DNA of 9,163 bases from Synergistales bacterium. GTDB taxonomy: Bacteria > Synergistota > Synergistia > Synergistales > Aminobacteriaceae. The notes below the pieces were generated by a model. It did not search any database. It saw nothing but the letters and a program-made list of their open reading frames with translations, and was not told the origin of the DNA. The translations under genes were made by a program, and so were the position numbers. Location: contig BNVG01000080.1 in assembly GCA_025997935.1 (NCBI GenBank), forward strand, positions 1-9,163, in the 5' to 3' direction. Positions 6,573-9,163 of this stretch are shown here, one piece after another. The number at the start of each line of letters is the position of its first letter. The stretch's first letter is position 1.

Positions 6573-7603
6573 CGAAAATTCACATCAAATATAGGTAAAA
6601 TTCGTTTCGCGTCATCGTCCAACACGTCTGCTGGGTGGCTGACATCGTCTGGAGCGCAACATGGCGTACAGATAGGAATTGAGTTTTTTCCGTACCGCAG
6701 ATTTTGCGCAAGAAAACTTCTAAATCCGCCTGATCGCCACATCTCCAAAAGAGTCGTACTATTGCAATTTCCCAGAATATATGGCTTATAAATGGCATCG
6801 CAGGGTGAAACGTCGCCGTCCGGCCAAACATTCAGCATATAAAACGGTAAGGGACACACTTTGCGCGGAGTATGCAACACCCCATATCTGTCCATAGTTA
6901 TGTTGCTGAGTGCCTCTTCGTATTTGATACCATCATAGACGGGCTTGACACGCTCAATATACATTCTGTCGGAAATTGAATCAAACAGTGAGTAAAACAT
7001 TTCTTCTTCATTCTCTTCCAAGGCCACGTCCATGATTTTTACAAAAATTCGCGCGTCTTTTTCACGCCCGTAAGCATAATAATACGCAATATTTTCCTTA
7101 ATTTTTTCAAAATCAAGCTCGACACCGCAAATCTCATGGTATTTTTTTGAATTCAATCCCTGTAATGAAACACGAATATTGGTCAATCCTGCATCAATAA
7201 GGCGTCGTGACAAGTCTGGTGTCAAGAGCGAGCCGTTGGTGATAAACTCTATACGTTCCGCTATCCCCGCATCTCTGACCTCCGCTACCATCTCGGGTAA
7301 ATCTGGATGCAACAAAGGTTCTCCCTGCCCAAAGATGGAGACCATCTTAAAGCGCGACGGGAAAGACTTTGCCTGAACCAAGACTTTGCGGAACAATTCC
7401 ATAGTTATAAAACCATTATCGGAAACCATATGAGGGTATTTTTTCGCGAGAACATCTCTATCCAAACTTTGCGCGCAATAGTTGCAGCGAAAGTTACAGC
7501 GCACAGTCGGGACGATATATAGGCTGAACGGCGTGACGAGAGGAAGCGCATCGGCAAGCATTGTTCGTCCTTCGCTGTCCACTATAGATTTAATCTCAGA
7601 CAC
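6569..7603 (-). CDS. Radical SAM/SPASM domain protein (downstream paralogue)
   Basis: A 344-residue radical SAM enzyme. The 4Fe-4S/SAM motif C-x3-C-x2-C is CNFRCNYC (C36, C40, C43). GQGEPLLHP (93-100) is the GGE-type SAM-contacting segment, and FITNGSLL (120-127) and IRVSLQGL (143-150) mark later barrel strands. The C-terminal SPASM-like region supplies C250, C268 and C280, then IPICTPCCAPDD (C312, C315, C316), enough to ligate one or more auxiliary clusters. SPASM enzymes mature peptides, build cofactors or oxidise sugars; coupling to a GT4 gene favours a carbohydrate-related role, but that is inference. GTG 7603 has GAGG 6 bases upstream and overlaps the previous gene by 8 bases. The protein is clearly paralogous to its upstream neighbour, sharing motif order, cysteine spacing and RLIDAGLT. 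Confidence 0.92.
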   Translation of the reverse strand: MSEIKSIVDSEGRTMLADALPLVTPFSLYIVPTVRCNFRCNYCAQSLDRDVLAKKYPHMVSDNGFITMELFRKVLVQAKSFPSRFKMVSIFGQGEPLLHPDLPEMVAEVRDAGIAERIEFITNGSLLTPDLSRRLIDAGLTNIRVSLQGLNSKKYHEICGVELDFEKIKENIAYYYAYGREKDARIFVKIMDVALEENEEEMFYSLFDSISDRMYIERVKPVYDGIKYEEALSNITMDRYGVLHTPRKVCPLPFYMLNVWPDGDVSPCDAIYKPYILGNCNSTTLLEMWRSGGFRSFLAQNLRYGKNSIPICTPCCAPDDVSHPADVLDDDAKRILPIFDVNFR

Positions 7604-8627
7604 GATTATCCTCTCCAGTCAAGCGTCCCAACAGCAGTTTTCTATCATTGTCAAGAAAATCTGAATCGGAATTGATAGCACTCCAACAGGTACAGTCTTT
7701 GCACACAGGGATCGAATAGCGACCATCTCGCAACATTTTCATCAAAAAGCTTTTGCGGCGTTTTCCCTGCCAAAATTCCGCGATTGTCGTATTTTGTATA
7801 TTTCCCATAAGGAAAGACGGGGGGAGGCCAGCCGGAGTGCAGGGGTATAAATCCCCCAACGCGTTGATTTGAAAGGAATAAAACGCAAACGGACAAACGT
7901 CTTTTGTCTTTATGGTTTCTCTATAAAGGCTGAGGCTTTCGTCTATGGACGTGAGTTCATCTTGCATATCTATCTGAAGAGAACCCAGATGCTCTATGAA
8001 TATCTCGTCACAGATATTCCCAAACATGTCATAAAATATTTTTTCTTCGCCCGGAGCGAGCATTGCGTCGATAATCTTAAGATACAGCTTAGTATCTCCG
8101 CGATTATCGTAAAAATATTTGATTTGTTTTAGAAAGGCTTGAAAATCCAAATCTACGCCGCAGTTTTTTTTGTAACTCTCCGCATCCAACCCCTGCAATG
8201 ATATACGTAACCGCGTGAGTCCCGCATCAATAAGGCGATGCGTGACATCTTCATTCAAAAGATAGCCATTTGTAAAAACATCAAGCTGTTTTTCGACAAT
8301 GCCCCGTTCCATTAACACCTTCACCATCTCAGGCGTCTTGGGGTTCAATAGCGGTTCTCCCAAACCTACAAACTGAATGTGCTTAAGCGGTTTTGGAAAA
8401 GCGGAAAGTTGATCAACTATCTTCATAAACATATCCCACGGCATGTTCTGAGCTTTATACCCCAAATTTTCCCGTTCTGCGGAACTTTTGCTGTGTACAC
8501 AATAAAAACACTTGAAGTTGCAGGCACTGGAAGGGCTCAAGTCCAAGGTAAAAGGCACGTCCAACGGGATAACATCAGCAAGGCGCGTTCTGTCCGTATC
8601 GTAACCAGGTTTAATTTTGGCTTCCAC
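7596..8627 (-). CDS. Radical SAM/SPASM domain protein (upstream paralogue)
   Basis: A 343-residue radical SAM enzyme, almost the same length as its downstream paralogue. CNFKCFYC places the cluster cysteines at the same positions (C36, C40, C43). GLGEPLLNP (88-96), DVFTNGYLL (116-124), RLIDAGLT (131-138) and LRISLQGL (140-147) follow in the same order. The C-terminal cysteines are C245 (VCPFAFY), C263 (YPCTPAG) and C309, C312 and C314 (VCKDCTCW), a SPASM-type auxiliary cluster site; the last group (C-x2-C-x-C) differs from the C-x2-C-C of the paralogue. The GTG start at 8627 has AGGAG 9 bases upstream. The start overlaps by 17 bases the TAA of an upstream, apparently decayed frame. Tandem duplication with divergence suggests two related reactions or two substrates; the function is not known. 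Confidence 0.92.
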   Translation of the reverse strand: MEAKIKPGYDTDRTRLADVIPLDVPFTLDLSPSSACNFKCFYCVHSKSSAERENLGYKAQNMPWDMFMKIVDQLSAFPKPLKHIQFVGLGEPLLNPKTPEMVKVLMERGIVEKQLDVFTNGYLLNEDVTHRLIDAGLTRLRISLQGLDAESYKKNCGVDLDFQAFLKQIKYFYDNRGDTKLYLKIIDAMLAPGEEKIFYDMFGNICDEIFIEHLGSLQIDMQDELTSIDESLSLYRETIKTKDVCPFAFYSFQINALGDLYPCTPAGLPPSFLMGNIQNTTIAEFWQGKRRKSFLMKMLRDGRYSIPVCKDCTCWSAINSDSDFLDNDRKLLLGRLTGEDNRV

Positions 8628-8910
8628 CTCTCATGGCTCCTCGTAAAAACAACAATTTGTCTACATAATCGTCCACTAGATTCTCTGCCATTCTAAGCGC
8701 AAAATTGCAAAACGTCAAACTCAACTCCAATCCAACCCACGATGTAAAATTATCTCCGGCGCGATTGTAGAAAGTCAATCATTGCGCCGCCATCAAAATC
8801 GTCGTTTGATCAAGTATAATTCCAATACGCAGAGGGTGGAAGCCATCGTCGTTATCCTGTAAAAACCCATTATAATAGCTGCTTTCTTTGTGTATAGTCA
8901 ACGTGCCCAT
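8611..8910 (-). pseudogene. Probable decayed gene upstream of the radical SAM pair
   Basis: From an ATG at 8910, with AAGAAGG just upstream, one frame of exactly 100 codons runs to a TAA at 8613-8611, broken only by a TGA at 8781-8779. The first part ends DGFHPLRIGIILDQTTILMA. After the TGA come NRAGDNFTSWVGLELSLTF and MAENLVDDYVDKLLFLRGA. Around the TGA another frame also reads like protein (DFDGGAMIDFLQS, about 8800-8760), which suggests compensating frameshifts rather than a simple stop mutation. The TAA overlaps the radical SAM GTG start by 17 bases, a normal coupled-operon arrangement, so this was probably once the preceding gene of the operon. I do not recognise the family. TGA is a normal stop in this window, so recoding is unlikely. 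Confidence 0.3.
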
Positions 8911-8968
8911 AAAACCTTCTTCTCGCCCGCCTTATCAGATGTAAAGATATTTCAAAATCGACAATTTG

Positions 8969-9163
8969 TCAGTCACACGCCTGATAGCGCGGCAATAAAA
9001 CATTTGCGTATTCATCAAGATAATCCCCTGGCTGTAGTGCGTAAATCGGAATCTCACATCCGGAACATACCGCGTTACAAGTTCTATCTTTTAATTGTAA
9101 AATCAGAAAATTTTTGCGTTCGACAAGAGTTCCTTGTATCCTTGGTGATGTAGGTAAACAGAG
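8969..9163 (-). CDS. Possible C-terminal end of a CDS entering from the right edge
   Basis: One minus-strand frame is open for 64 codons from the edge to a TGA at 8971-8969. It contains CNAVCSGCEIPIYALQPGDY; the C-x3-C-x2-C spacing is that of a radical SAM or metal-binding site, but it occurs close to the end of the frame, where a radical SAM core could not follow. A second frame, open from the edge to a TGA at 9105-9103, is also protein-like (HHQGYKELLSNAKIF) and could instead be the true end of the incoming gene. A 64-codon stop-free run can arise by chance, so this is tentative. Between 8911 and 8968 I see no gene, promoter or terminator. Confidence 0.25.
   Translation of the reverse strand, partial: LCLPTSPRIQGTLVERKNFLILQLKDRTCNAVCSGCEIPIYALQPGDYLDEYANVLLPRYQACD

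Noticed and set aside
6270..6791. Plus-strand 173-codon frame
   Set aside because: It is antisense to the GT4 and radical SAM genes, both firmly identified by motifs.
8890..9153. Plus-strand 87-codon frame in the otherwise gene-poor right end
   Set aside because: Starts at GTG with no clear ribosome site, no recognisable motif, and runs against the operon direction; I could not support it over the minus-strand readings.

Overview
The window is part of a surface-glycan or glycoconjugate gene cluster of a bacterium of roughly balanced GC. Nearly all genes lie on the minus strand, so transcription runs from high to low coordinates. Small overlaps, ATGA and GTGA junctions and Shine-Dalgarno-led GTG starts give it an operon-like texture. 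No 16S, tRNA or other taxonomic marker is present. The mix of glycosyltransferases, FkbM methyltransferase pieces, SPASM radical SAM enzymes, an Rpn-family nuclease and a AAA/PD-(D/E)XK gene recalls anaerobic gut-type bacteria (for example Synergistota or Desulfovibrionales-like genomes), but that assignment is only a guess.

Layout, right to left. Bases 8628-9163 hold no intact gene. A short open stretch enters from the right edge and ends at 8969, followed by a protein-like but stop-interrupted frame ending at 8611, probably a decayed gene. Two paralogous radical SAM/SPASM proteins (8627-7596 and 7603-6569) and a GT4-type glycosyltransferase (6572-5262) form a tightly overlapping three-gene unit. 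A convergent plus-strand gene (3593-5248) encodes a AAA ATPase with a C-terminal PD-(D/E)XK nuclease domain. It is preceded by a long AT-rich palindrome in the 125-bp divergent intergenic region. On the minus strand there follow a GT-A glycosyltransferase (3467-2577), a tiny FkbM methyltransferase tail (2497-2453), an Rpn/PDDEXK gene with a 12-bp tandem repeat (2410-1451), a larger truncated FkbM remnant (1450-1130), a second GT-A-like glycosyltransferase (1146-73), and the first codons of a further gene leaving the left edge (76-1).

The three glycosyltransferases would assemble or decorate a surface glycan. The radical SAM pair is co-translated with the GT4 gene and may modify a sugar or other acceptor in the same pathway. 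The two nuclease-type genes (Rpn and AAA-PDDEXK) look like accessory cargo interspersed in the locus. The strongest evidence of rearrangement is at the Rpn gene. It is flanked by two FkbM C-terminal tails whose 13 aligned residues are identical while all 7 of their nucleotide differences are at synonymous third positions. The larger remnant begins directly after the Rpn stop codon. This fits a former pair of tandem FkbM methyltransferase genes that was disrupted where the Rpn gene now sits.
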